Shown one piece after another: positions 1 through 6,723 of a DNA stretch of 20,666 nt. The notes beneath the pieces were generated by a model, which saw nothing but the letters and a program-made list of their open reading frames with translations, ran no database searches and was not told where the DNA came from. The translations under genes were made by a program, and so were the position numbers. Every line of letters begins with the position of its first letter. The first letter of the stretch is position 1. The stretch comes from Caldilineaceae bacterium (GTDB lineage: Bacteria > Chloroflexota > Anaerolineae > Caldilineales > Caldilineaceae): the NCBI GenBank assembly GCA_020634815.1, contig JACKBA010000058.1:1-20666 (forward strand), in the 5' to 3' direction.

Positions 1-600
1 GCCCAGCTTAGCCTTGACCACAACGGTCTGCGGGTCGACGGCCACGATGTCTTCAATGTAGTCCACGTTGCCGGCGCCGGTGGGGGTGGTGTACTTGACA
101 TGTGTGGCCCACGTGTAGGCGACATCCTCGGCGGTCAGCGGGGTGCCGTCGCTCCACATGGCAGCGGGCTTAATCTTGAAGGTCAGCTCGGTGCGGTCAT
201 CGTTCCATGCATAGTCGCCGTCGGCCAGCAGCGGATACTGCTTGCCGTCGAGCATGTTGTACAGGTACGGCGTCTCGAACATGGTGACGCGGGCATTGTC
301 ACCCTGAGAGATGGCCATCGCGTTGTTGTTGCTGCTGGCATATGGATTCCAGCCGACAACCGGACCCCACTGCTGGCCGTTGAAATACAACGTCTCATTG
401 CGGGGCAGCGCGTTGGCATCAGCCGGAGCAGCGGCCTCCGCCGGGGCAGCAGCCTCTTCGGCCGGGGCCTCAGTCGCCTCTTCGGCGGCCGGTGCGGCAG
501 CTTCGGGCTGGGCAGCGGGCGCAGCCGCACCGCCACAAGCAGACAGCACCATGCTGAGAATCATCAGCAGGGCCATCAATACAGAAAATCGATTCTTCAT
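1..600 (-). CDS. ABC transporter solute-binding lipoprotein, family 5 (C-terminus outside window)
   Basis: This is the first 200 codons of an extracellular solute-binding protein of the SBP_bac_5 (DppA/OppA-like) family, which captures oligopeptides or oligosaccharides for an ABC importer. The N-terminus is a lipoprotein signal peptide with lipobox LSAC (Cys22). An Ala/Pro/Glu-rich low-complexity linker follows to about residue 63, then the folded domain. The family signature WSDGTPLTAEDV is at residues 149-160. The start at 600 has a strong ribosome site, AAGGAGG at 606-612, five bases upstream. The stop lies beyond the left edge, so permease genes may follow out of view. The gene sits 74 bases downstream of the LacI regulator on the same strand and is probably in its operon. 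The CelR-type operator upstream makes a sugar, possibly a beta-glucoside oligomer, more likely than a peptide; that is inference. Confidence 0.93.
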   Translation of the reverse strand, partial: MKNRFSVLMALLMILSMVLSACGGAAAPAAQPEAAAPAAEEATEAPAEEAAAPAEAAAPADANALPRNETLYFNGQQWGPVVGWNPYASSNNNAMAISQGDNARVTMFETPYLYNMLDGKQYPLLADGDYAWNDDRTELTFKIKPAAMWSDGTPLTAEDVAYTWATHVKYTTPTGAGNVDYIEDIVAVDPQTVVVKAKLG

Positions 601-605
601 ATTTG

Positions 606-612
606 CCTCCTT
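606..612 (-). promoter_or_regulatory. Ribosome binding site of the solute-binding protein
   Basis: AAGGAGG on the minus strand, five bases before the ATG at 598-600. It is the strongest Shine-Dalgarno sequence at this end of the window. It may give the binding protein more translation than the regulator encoded by the same message. Confidence 0.8.
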
Positions 613-674
613 AAGGGCATTGATATGGAGTTTGAACACAAAACGAACGAATCCGAACGCTTGGGATGCTCATG

Positions 675-1772
675 TTATGCCTGTGAATAGGTGACACCTC
701 CTTCGCTTGGAACACGTTGCATGGCGGCATAGTTGGCGGCAGGTCGAAGTGCCTGGCCGCAAGACGCGCGTACTACCAGTTCGGTCGGCAGCACGATGTG
801 CTGCGCGGCGCGATCGGTTTCCGCAGCCGGTGCGCTCTCTAACTGCTCGATCAGCGTCGACGCCGCCAGATAGCCCAACTGATCGATGGGTTGGCGCACG
901 GTTGTGAGCGGGGGCTCCGCTGTGGCAGCCGGCCCGATGTCGTCAAAGCCCACCACGGCAATGTCCTCGGGCACGCGCAGCCCGGCCGCGCGCGCCGCCT
1001 TGAGCGCACCGACCGCCATGTTGTCGCTGGCGACAAAGACGGCATCCGGTCGCGGCGTGACGCGTAGGAGGCGTTCCATGGCCTGCGTCCCGCTCCCCTC
1101 TGACCAGTCGCCCGCCTGCATGTACCCAGCCGACGCTTCGATCCCCATGGCCTGCAGGCCGCGCAAGTAGCCCTCGCGGCGGTCCAGCGCAGCCACCATG
1201 TTGGTGGGGCCGGTGATGGTGGCGATGCGGGAGTAGCCCATCTGCGCCAGGTGGCGAACCGCCATGCTTGCGCCGTGCACGTTGTCCACATCGACGGTGG
1301 TGATATCGGCGTGTGCGGGTGAGCGACCGACCAGCACCAGCGGGAAATGCTCGTCGAGCAGGCGGGTGAGGAAGGTGTCCTCTGCCAGCGCCGAGGCGAC
1401 GAGCAGGCCGTCCATGTGGCGGGCACGAATGAGCCAGCGGAAGGTATCGTCGGCCTGACGCAGCACCAGCGAGAGCATGAGGTAGTAGCCGCGCTCGTCG
1501 CAGGCGGCGGCGCTGCCCTGGATCAGCAAGGGAAAGTAGGGATCGGCGAAAATGGCGTTGAGCGCCTGGGGAATGACCAGGCCAATGACCCGGCTGCGGC
1601 GGCCGGCCAGCGCGCGCGCCGCCGTGTTGGGGTGAAAATCGTTGGCCTTGACGACCTGCCAGACACGCTCGCGTGTCGTATCATTGACGTTTGGATCGTC
1701 GTTGATGACGCGCGAAACAGTCGAGCGCGAAACGCCGGCAAGCCGCGCGATTTCCTCGAGTGTCATCTTCAT
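675..1772 (-). CDS. LacI/GalR-family transcriptional regulator
   Basis: This 365-residue repressor has the standard LacI layout. The helix-turn-helix is at residues 4-24 (MTLEEIARLAGVSRSTVSRV), the hinge HPNTAARALAG at about 47-57, and a periplasmic-binding-protein-like effector domain from about 62 to 340. Characteristic stretches such as RPDAVFVASDNMAVGAL and EDIAVVGFDDI are present. The start at 1772 has AGGAG at 1780-1784 with seven bases spacing; the internal Met at codon 3 is too far from that site. Upstream are a promoter and a TGGGAGCGCTCCCA palindrome, and downstream on the same strand is a solute-binding lipoprotein. It therefore probably represses its own operon and is released by the imported sugar. 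CelR/CebR-type specificity is suggested by the operator, not by the protein sequence alone. Confidence 0.94.
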   Translation of the reverse strand: MKMTLEEIARLAGVSRSTVSRVINDDPNVNDTTRERVWQVVKANDFHPNTAARALAGRRSRVIGLVIPQALNAIFADPYFPLLIQGSAAACDERGYYLMLSLVLRQADDTFRWLIRARHMDGLLVASALAEDTFLTRLLDEHFPLVLVGRSPAHADITTVDVDNVHGASMAVRHLAQMGYSRIATITGPTNMVAALDRREGYLRGLQAMGIEASAGYMQAGDWSEGSGTQAMERLLRVTPRPDAVFVASDNMAVGALKAARAAGLRVPEDIAVVGFDDIGPAATAEPPLTTVRQPIDQLGYLAASTLIEQLESAPAAETDRAAQHIVLPTELVVRASCGQALRPAANYAAMQRVPSEGGVTYSQA

Positions 1773-1887
1773 CCCTGCACTCCTGGGAAGACTCTCGACG
1801 AGACCATTACCGAAGACCTCTGTGCGCCACGAACGCGGTGCATTCGAGCGCGGATGGTAGACGAGTGGTATTCGATCAGAACAACTG

Positions 1888-1914
1888 CACTGTAATGATT
1901 ACACTGTAATGATT
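1888..1914. repeat. Tandem 13-base direct repeat containing a TGTAAT-G-ATTACA palindrome
   Basis: CACTGTAATGATT occurs at 1888-1900 and again at 1902-1914, a period of 14 bases. The first copy with its flank forms the perfect odd palindrome TGTAATGATTACA (1891-1903). It is AT-rich against a GC-rich background and lies about 60 bases downstream of the predicted transcription start of the LacI operon. A binding site for a second regulator is possible. Confidence 0.6.
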
Positions 1915-1944
1915 GGTTTTGTGGGAGACGGCCATGTGTGCGCG

Positions 1945-1958
1945 TGGGAGCGCTCCCA
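1945..1958. promoter_or_regulatory. CelR/CebR-like operator palindrome
   Basis: TGGGAGCGCTCCCA is a perfect 14-bp palindrome with the central CG step typical of LacI-family operators. It equals the operator described for Thermobifida CelR and resembles those of Streptomyces CebR. It begins nine bases after the predicted -10 hexamer, where a bound repressor would block initiation. The LacI-family gene it precedes is the obvious candidate for the binding protein. Confidence 0.85.
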
Positions 1959-1966
1959 ACGGCTAT

Positions 1967-1995
1967 ACTTTAGCACCATGGATCGGGGTTGTCAA
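1967..1995 (-). promoter_or_regulatory. Predicted promoter of the LacI-solute-binding protein operon
   Basis: On the minus strand there is a perfect -35 TTGACA (1990-1995), a 17-base spacer and a -10 TAAAGT (1967-1972, four of six matches). Transcription would start near 1960, directly at the operator palindrome, leaving a leader of about 190 bases before the LacI start codon. Confidence 0.65.
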
Positions 1996-2158
1996 GAGAC
2001 GGAATGTGATGATTCTTACGATTGAACCTTGAGTGTGGATTGCAGCCCTTTCTGGCATTCAGCGTTCGTCGGCCAGAGAGACGGGAACCCGCTGACCGAT
2101 ACCGGTTGCGCAAAGCGTACTTGTGCGATTGTCATCGAGCCTGGTTCCGCTGCCTGTT

Positions 2159-2187
2159 TTGACAGCGCGCAGGGGCGCCTCTACAAT
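2159..2187 (+). promoter_or_regulatory. Predicted promoter of the trypsin-like protease
   Basis: TTGACA at 2159-2164, a 17-base spacer and TACAAT at 2182-2187 form a near-consensus housekeeping promoter. Transcription would start near 2194, giving a leader of about 57 bases. This supports the ATG at 2251 as the protease start rather than the upstream codon at 2029. Confidence 0.75.
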
Positions 2188-2250
2188 GCACCTCTGTGGA
2201 ACGGCCTGTATGGCCGGAATCCACGGCCATCTGTCCTGGAGAAGCTCCAT

Positions 2251-3837
2251 ATGCGCCTCAAGGCTGTTCTTCTCCCCCTCTTTGCACTGCTCGTTGCCAC
2301 CTCCCCCTTTGTGCCGGTATATGCTCAGGAATCGCCGGCCGCCGAACCGGACATCGTGGGCGGCCAGGAGGCCACGCCCGGCGAATATCCGTGGCAGGCC
2401 TACCTGGAGATCGGGCCGTATGGGTGCGGCGGCGCGCTCATTGCGCCGCAGTGGGTGCTGACCGCCGCGCATTGTGTTTGGAACGACTACGGAGACCTGG
2501 CATCGCCCAGCCAGGTGACGGTCTATCTGGGCCAGCACAACCTGCTCTACTACGAACCATCCGAGCAGACGTACGGCGCCAGCCAGGTCATTCCCAATCC
2601 TGAGTACAATCCCAGCAATTCCGACGGTGATCTGGCGCTCATCAAGCTGGCCTCACCGGCCACGCTCAACGACCGCGTCGCGGTGCTGCCGCTGCTGACC
2701 AGCCCGGCCGACGATGCGCTGGCCGCGCCCGGCGTTCTCTCGACCGTCACCGGCTGGGGCGCGACTACGACCGACGACAACAACTCATGGTCGCCGGTTC
2801 TGCTCGAGGTGGCAATTCCCATCATCTCCAACACGACCTGCAACCAGGCCATGCCCGGTCCCTTCATCACGGCGAACCAGATTTGTGCGGGGTATGAAGA
2901 AGGCGGCAAGGATTCGTGCTACGGCGACAGCGGCGGCGCGCTCGTCGTACCAGACGGCGCCGGGGGATGGAAGCACGCCGGCATCGTCAGCTATGGCGAC
3001 GGCTGCGCCAAAGCCGATCGCTACGGCGTCTACACGCGCACCTCGCGCTATATCGACTGGATCCGCCAATATGTGACCTTTCTCGACGTGACGGGATTCT
3101 CACCAGCCAGCGGGCGGCCGGGCACGCAAGTCATGATCAGCGGCGCCGGCTTCAGCAGTGTTACGGCCATTGAGTTCACCGGAACCCCGGCCCAGTTCAG
3201 TGTATCGAACGACAGCACCATCGTCGCAACCGTGCCCAACGGTGCGGTGGCTGGCCCCATCCGCGTGCGCAACGGCTTTGACAGCATGGAGACGGCGGAT
3301 GACTTCCAGCCGCTCTACAGCCTCGGCGTTCAGGCCAGCGGCGCCGGCACCGTCACCGTGACGCCGGGCAACGCCATCTGCACGGCGGCGGACCCGTGTG
3401 AGCGCGAGCTAGTCGGCGGGACGACAGCTTCGCTCAGCCCGGCGGCAGGGCGCGGCCAGGTCTTTGCCGGCTGGCGCGGCGCGTGCGCGGCCGGCCCCGA
3501 CACGTGCAGCCTGTTCATGAACACCGACCAGAGCGCCATCGCTGTCTTTGCCCCGCCCACATCGACCCTCTCGGTGAACGTGACGGGCAACGGCAGCGGC
3601 CTCGTCATGAGCAACATCGCCGCCATCGCCTGTGGCGACACCTGTTCACAGCAACTACCGACACGCACGACGTTGACGCTGTCGGCACAGCCGGCCGCTG
3701 GTATGCTCTTCCTGGGCTGGAGTGGCGCATGTAGCGGCTACACGCTCACCTGTCCCATTACCATGATCGGCGATCAGCAGGTCGGCGCGGGCTTTGCCGT
3801 GGCGCAGTATCTGCACCTGCCGCTCATCAGGCGGTGA
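2251..3837 (+). CDS. Secreted trypsin-like serine protease with IPT/TIG and InlB-type repeat domains
   Basis: This 528-residue exported S1-family endopeptidase has a signal peptide at residues 1-25 ending VYA and a short propeptide. The mature start is IVGG at 35. Catalytic His74 is in LTAAHC, Asp127 in DGDLAL and Ser227 in GDSGGA. Asp221, six residues before the serine, occupies the trypsin S1 position, so cleavage after Lys or Arg is expected. An IPT/TIG immunoglobulin-like domain follows at about 278-350. Two divergent InlB B-repeat domains come next, each with Cys pairs and an FAGWRGAC/FLGWSGAC core. The chain ends YLHLPLIRR. The start at 2251 is supported by GGAGAAG at 2238-2244 and by the signal peptide. 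The residue before IVGG is Asp rather than Lys/Arg, so activation by another protease or by a different cut is implied. The physiological substrate is unknown. Confidence 0.93.
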   Translation: MRLKAVLLPLFALLVATSPFVPVYAQESPAAEPDIVGGQEATPGEYPWQAYLEIGPYGCGGALIAPQWVLTAAHCVWNDYGDLASPSQVTVYLGQHNLLYYEPSEQTYGASQVIPNPEYNPSNSDGDLALIKLASPATLNDRVAVLPLLTSPADDALAAPGVLSTVTGWGATTTDDNNSWSPVLLEVAIPIISNTTCNQAMPGPFITANQICAGYEEGGKDSCYGDSGGALVVPDGAGGWKHAGIVSYGDGCAKADRYGVYTRTSRYIDWIRQYVTFLDVTGFSPASGRPGTQVMISGAGFSSVTAIEFTGTPAQFSVSNDSTIVATVPNGAVAGPIRVRNGFDSMETADDFQPLYSLGVQASGAGTVTVTPGNAICTAADPCERELVGGTTASLSPAAGRGQVFAGWRGACAAGPDTCSLFMNTDQSAIAVFAPPTSTLSVNVTGNGSGLVMSNIAAIACGDTCSQQLPTRTTLTLSAQPAAGMLFLGWSGACSGYTLTCPITMIGDQQVGAGFAVAQYLHLPLIRR

Positions 3838-3899
3838 AAAAAGTGAGCCACAAAGACTCCAAGGGCACAAAGGGGCACAAAGAAATCGAGGGTGCAAAG
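3838..3899 (+). repeat. Degenerate purine-rich CACAAAG repeat after the protease gene
   Basis: Starting at the stop codon are units such as GCCACAAAGACTCCAAGGGCACAAAG, GGGCACAAAG and GTGCAAAGG, roughly nine-base periodic. It resembles the GCGAAGACGCGAAGG units after the surface-protein gene and the reversed copy near 16450. Elements of this kind are scattered between genes in many bacterial genomes; their role is unknown. Confidence 0.65.
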
Positions 3900-3924
3900 G
3901 TTGACTGATTGATGCGAGGAATCT

Positions 3925-5304
3925 ATGAACGCCATGATAGCTGACGCGGCGACGGGTGCGGGCGGGGCGAACAGGCCACGCCGGGCGCTGGTGCTGGGCG
4001 CAAGCATGGCCGGGCTGTGGACGGCGCGCGTGCTGGCCGACCATTTCGACGAGGTGGTGGTGCTCGAACGCGACCGGCTGCCCGAGGGCGCGGCGCCGCG
4101 CGCGGGTGTTCCCCAGGCGCGGCAGTACCACGTTCTGTTGCTGCGCGGGCTGCAACTGTTGCGCGAGTACTTCCCTGGTCTGGAAGAAGAATTGATCGCC
4201 GCGGGCGCCGTGCCCTTCGACATCACCGGCGACGTCAAGCTGCGCTCGCGCGGCAAGTGGCTGCGCCAGTTCCCGTCGGGCCAGCAGTTGCTCAGTTGCA
4301 GCCGCCTGCTGCTGGAAGCAGCCATGCGTCGCCGGCTGCGCCGGGATGCGCGCATCCGCTTTGTGGAGGGCGTTGAGGTCACGGGGCTGGTCGCCGGCAG
4401 CGGCGGCACGCGAGTGGCCGGCGTGCGCTATCATACCCGCGCCGGCGCAGGCAGCGCGGCAGAGCTCGGCGGCGATCTCATCGTTGATGCGCTGGGCAGG
4501 CGCTCGCCCACGCCGGCGTGGCTGCAAGAACTCGGCTACGCCCCGCCGGAGGAATCGGTCGTCGATTCCTTCCTCGGTTATGTCACGCGCCGCTACCGCC
4601 GCCCCGCGAACTTTGCTGGCGACTGGCGCATGCTGCTCATCACCGCCACCGCGCCGCACGACCCGCGCGGTGGGCTCATCTTCCCCGAAGAAAACGGCGT
4701 CTGGGTCGTGATGATGGCAGGGGCCAACAAGGATTACCCGCCGACCGACGAGGCAGGCTTTGACGCCTTTGCACGCTCGCTGGGTCCGGAGTATTACGCG
4801 GCGGTGCAGGCCGCCGAGCCGATCAGCGCGCCGATCGGCTATCGCGGCACCGACAGTCGCTGGCGTCACTACGAGAAGCTCGACCGCTGGCCGGAACGCT
4901 ACGTCGTGCTGGGCGATGCGTTCTGCGGTTTCAATCCCATCTACGGCCAGGGGATGACGGTGGCGGCGCTCTCGGCGGTGGCGCTGGGCGAGGAGATCGC
5001 ACGCGCCGGCGGGCAGTTGGATGGCGTGGCCGCCCGCGCCGAGCGCGCTTTCGGCAAGGCGACCGAGGGTGCGTGGCTGCTGGCCACGGGCGCCGACCTG
5101 GAGTGGCCGGAGACGGTGGGCGGCGCGAGCAGCAACGGCCTGGCGGACCGCTTCGGGCGCTGGTACATCGACAAGTTGCTCGACGCCGTGGGCCGCGACG
5201 AGCAGGTGCGCCTGGCTTTCAACGAGGTCAACCAGCTTGTGAAGCCGGCGACGAGTCTCTTCGCACCATCCGTCATGGCACGTGTGCTGCTGGCTTTTCC
5301 TTGA
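3925..5304 (+). CDS. FAD-dependent monooxygenase/oxidoreductase, p-hydroxybenzoate-hydroxylase fold
   Basis: This 459-residue flavoprotein is of the class that oxidises or reduces small hydrophobic substrates. The N-terminal dinucleotide-binding motif is VLGASMAGLWTARVL (around residues 23-37), and the acidic residue ending strand 2 (Glu48 in VVVLERD) would bind the adenosine ribose. The C-terminal FAD motif GDAFCGFNPIYGQGMTVAAL starts near residue 330. Cys332-type and Asn-Pro-Ile-Tyr-Gly-Gln-Gly features resemble group A hydroxylases and related halogenase/epoxidase-like proteins. The start has GAGGAA at 3916-3921 with a short spacer. It is a single gene between the protease and the uronate operon, with no partner that reveals the substrate. 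No signal peptide is seen, so it should be cytoplasmic. The family is clear but the reaction is not assignable from sequence. Confidence 0.88.
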   Translation: MNAMIADAATGAGGANRPRRALVLGASMAGLWTARVLADHFDEVVVLERDRLPEGAAPRAGVPQARQYHVLLLRGLQLLREYFPGLEEELIAAGAVPFDITGDVKLRSRGKWLRQFPSGQQLLSCSRLLLEAAMRRRLRRDARIRFVEGVEVTGLVAGSGGTRVAGVRYHTRAGAGSAAELGGDLIVDALGRRSPTPAWLQELGYAPPEESVVDSFLGYVTRRYRRPANFAGDWRMLLITATAPHDPRGGLIFPEENGVWVVMMAGANKDYPPTDEAGFDAFARSLGPEYYAAVQAAEPISAPIGYRGTDSRWRHYEKLDRWPERYVVLGDAFCGFNPIYGQGMTVAALSAVALGEEIARAGGQLDGVAARAERAFGKATEGAWLLATGADLEWPETVGGASSNGLADRFGRWYIDKLLDAVGRDEQVRLAFNEVNQLVKPATSLFAPSVMARVLLAFP

Positions 5305-5309
5305 CGGTT

Positions 5310-5336
5310 TTGACATTGCCGTCACCGTGCTATAAG
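5310..5336 (+). promoter_or_regulatory. Predicted promoter of the uronate operon with flanking inverted repeats
   Basis: TTGACA at 5310-5315 and TATAAG at 5331-5336, preceded by TGC (an extended -10), have a short 15-base spacer. Two inverted repeats overlap the promoter: TGACGG/CCGTCA at 5302-5307 and 5319-5324 around the -35, and AGGTG-N5-CACCT at 5335-5349 around the predicted start. Either could be an operator. No regulator gene for it is visible nearby. Confidence 0.55.
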
Positions 5337-5385
5337 GTGGGAGTCACCTCACCGATTCTATTCTAGCGCAACAGGCACGAATGAA

Positions 5386-6723
5386 ATGGATACCATGACA
5401 AACCGAAAACGCTACGCCATCGTCGGCACCGGCGGACGGGCCGGGCTGTACGTAGAGGCGCTCGCCACGACCTACGCCGGCGTGGGCGAGTTGGTCGGGC
5501 TGTGCGACCTCAGCCAGACGCGCATGAACTGGTACAACGCGCAGCTTGCCGAGCAGCTCGACCTGGCGCCGTTGCCCACCTATCCCGCCGCCGACTTCGA
5601 GCGCATGGTCGCCGAGACGAAGCCCGACACGGTCATCGTCACCACCATGGACAGCACGCACCACGACTACATCACGCGCGCCATGGCGCTGGGCTGCGAT
5701 GTCATCACCGAGAAGCCCATGACGACGGACCTGGAGAAACTACGCGCCATCTTCGCCGCCATCGACGGGACGGGGCGCAGCCTGCGCGTCACCTTCAACT
5801 ATCGCTATGCGCCGGCGTACACGCGTTTCCGCGAGTTGATCTGGGCGGGCGTCGTGGGCCGGCCGCAACTGGTCGACTTCTCCTGGCTGCTGGACACGAG
5901 CCACGGCGCCGACTATTTCCGCCGCTGGCATCGCGAGAAGCAGAACAGCGGCGGGCTGCTGGTGCACAAGGCCACCCATCACTTTGACCTGGTGAATTGG
6001 TGGATCGGCTCCTACCCGCAGAGCGTCTTTGCCCTGGGTTCGCTCAGCTTCTACGGCAAGGAGAATGCCGAAGCGCGCGGCGAGCACTACGACTATGTCC
6101 GCTATACCGGCGAGCCGGCTGCGGCCGACGACCCCTTCGCCCTGCAACTGACCAGCCAGGACGCGCTCAAGGGGCTCTATCTCGACGCCGAGGCGGAGAC
6201 GGGCTATCTGCGCGACCGCAACGTCTTTGGCGAGCCGATCACCATCGAGGATACGATGACGGTGACGGCGCGCTACGCCAACGGCGCGCTGCTCTCCTAT
6301 TGCCTTGTCGCCTATTCGCCGTGGGAGGGACTGCGCATCGCCGTGACGGGCGACAAGGGACGCATCGAAATGGACATCGAGGAGAGCATCACCCACCTGC
6401 TGGGCGACGGCGAAGCCAAGGACGCGCAGGCCAGCAAGGGACCCTTCAAGCAGGCGCGCATGCGCGTCTTCCCCATGCACGGCACGCCCTACGAGGTCGA
6501 CGTTCCCGTGGGTGACGGCGGCCACGGCGGCGCCGACCCGGTCATGCTGGAGCAGATATTCCTGCCCGACCCACCGGCCGATCCCTTTGGCCGCGCCGCC
6601 TCGCACATCGACGGCGCGGCCTCCGTGCTGGTGGGCATTGCCGCCAACGAGTCCATGCGTACGGGGCGGCTGGTCCACATCGAAGAGTTATTCAACCTCA
6701 GCGAGCGAATGAATCATGGCTGA
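5386..6723 (+). CDS. Gfo/Idh/MocA-family NAD(P)-dependent oxidoreductase
   Basis: This 445-residue sugar or sugar-acid dehydrogenase has a Rossmann motif GTGGRAG at residues 14-20 and the hallmark EKPMTTD at 109-115, whose Lys110 is usually catalytic. The substrate-site segment GGLLVHKATHHFDLVNWW runs 189-206. In it the family's usual Asp is His194, while His198 and Asp201 are retained. The C-terminal half (VTARYANGALLSYCLVAYSPWEG) is the standard beta-sheet domain. A second Met at 5395 is an alternative start; neither has a good ribosome site. The gene overlaps uxaC by eight bases and leads an operon for hexuronate isomerisation. It therefore probably acts on a uronate, a derived keto-acid or a uronate-containing sugar. 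The exact substrate is unknown, and a reductase for the missing next step is one hypothesis. Confidence 0.9.
   Translation: MDTMTNRKRYAIVGTGGRAGLYVEALATTYAGVGELVGLCDLSQTRMNWYNAQLAEQLDLAPLPTYPAADFERMVAETKPDTVIVTTMDSTHHDYITRAMALGCDVITEKPMTTDLEKLRAIFAAIDGTGRSLRVTFNYRYAPAYTRFRELIWAGVVGRPQLVDFSWLLDTSHGADYFRRWHREKQNSGGLLVHKATHHFDLVNWWIGSYPQSVFALGSLSFYGKENAEARGEHYDYVRYTGEPAAADDPFALQLTSQDALKGLYLDAEAETGYLRDRNVFGEPITIEDTMTVTARYANGALLSYCLVAYSPWEGLRIAVTGDKGRIEMDIEESITHLLGDGEAKDAQASKGPFKQARMRVFPMHGTPYEVDVPVGDGGHGGADPVMLEQIFLPDPPADPFGRAASHIDGAASVLVGIAANESMRTGRLVHIEELFNLSERMNHG

Larger units (their letters stand above)
1773..2250. other. Divergent intergenic region between the LacI regulator and the protease
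   Basis: This 478-base stretch separates two divergently transcribed genes and I see no convincing coding sequence in it. It holds a minus-strand promoter with an operator palindrome for the LacI operon, a 14-base-period direct repeat with its own small palindrome inside the predicted leader, and a plus-strand promoter for the protease. The open frame entering it from the protease side (from 2029) contains the protease promoter, so it is most likely untranslated. Confidence 0.7.

Noticed and set aside
2029..2250. N-terminal extension of the protease
   Set aside because: A consensus promoter lies inside it, and the signal peptide and ribosome site fix the start at 2251.
3655..5325. Long antisense open frame (556 codons) opposite the FAD-dependent oxidoreductase
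   Set aside because: The translation is Arg/Ala/His-rich with no motif; the plus strand carries a clear flavoprotein. It is a high-GC shadow frame.
5740..6678. 312-codon antisense frame in the Gfo/Idh/MocA gene, and a similar 315-codon one at 7103-8050 in uxaC
   Set aside because: Both are composition-driven shadows without domains or ribosome sites.
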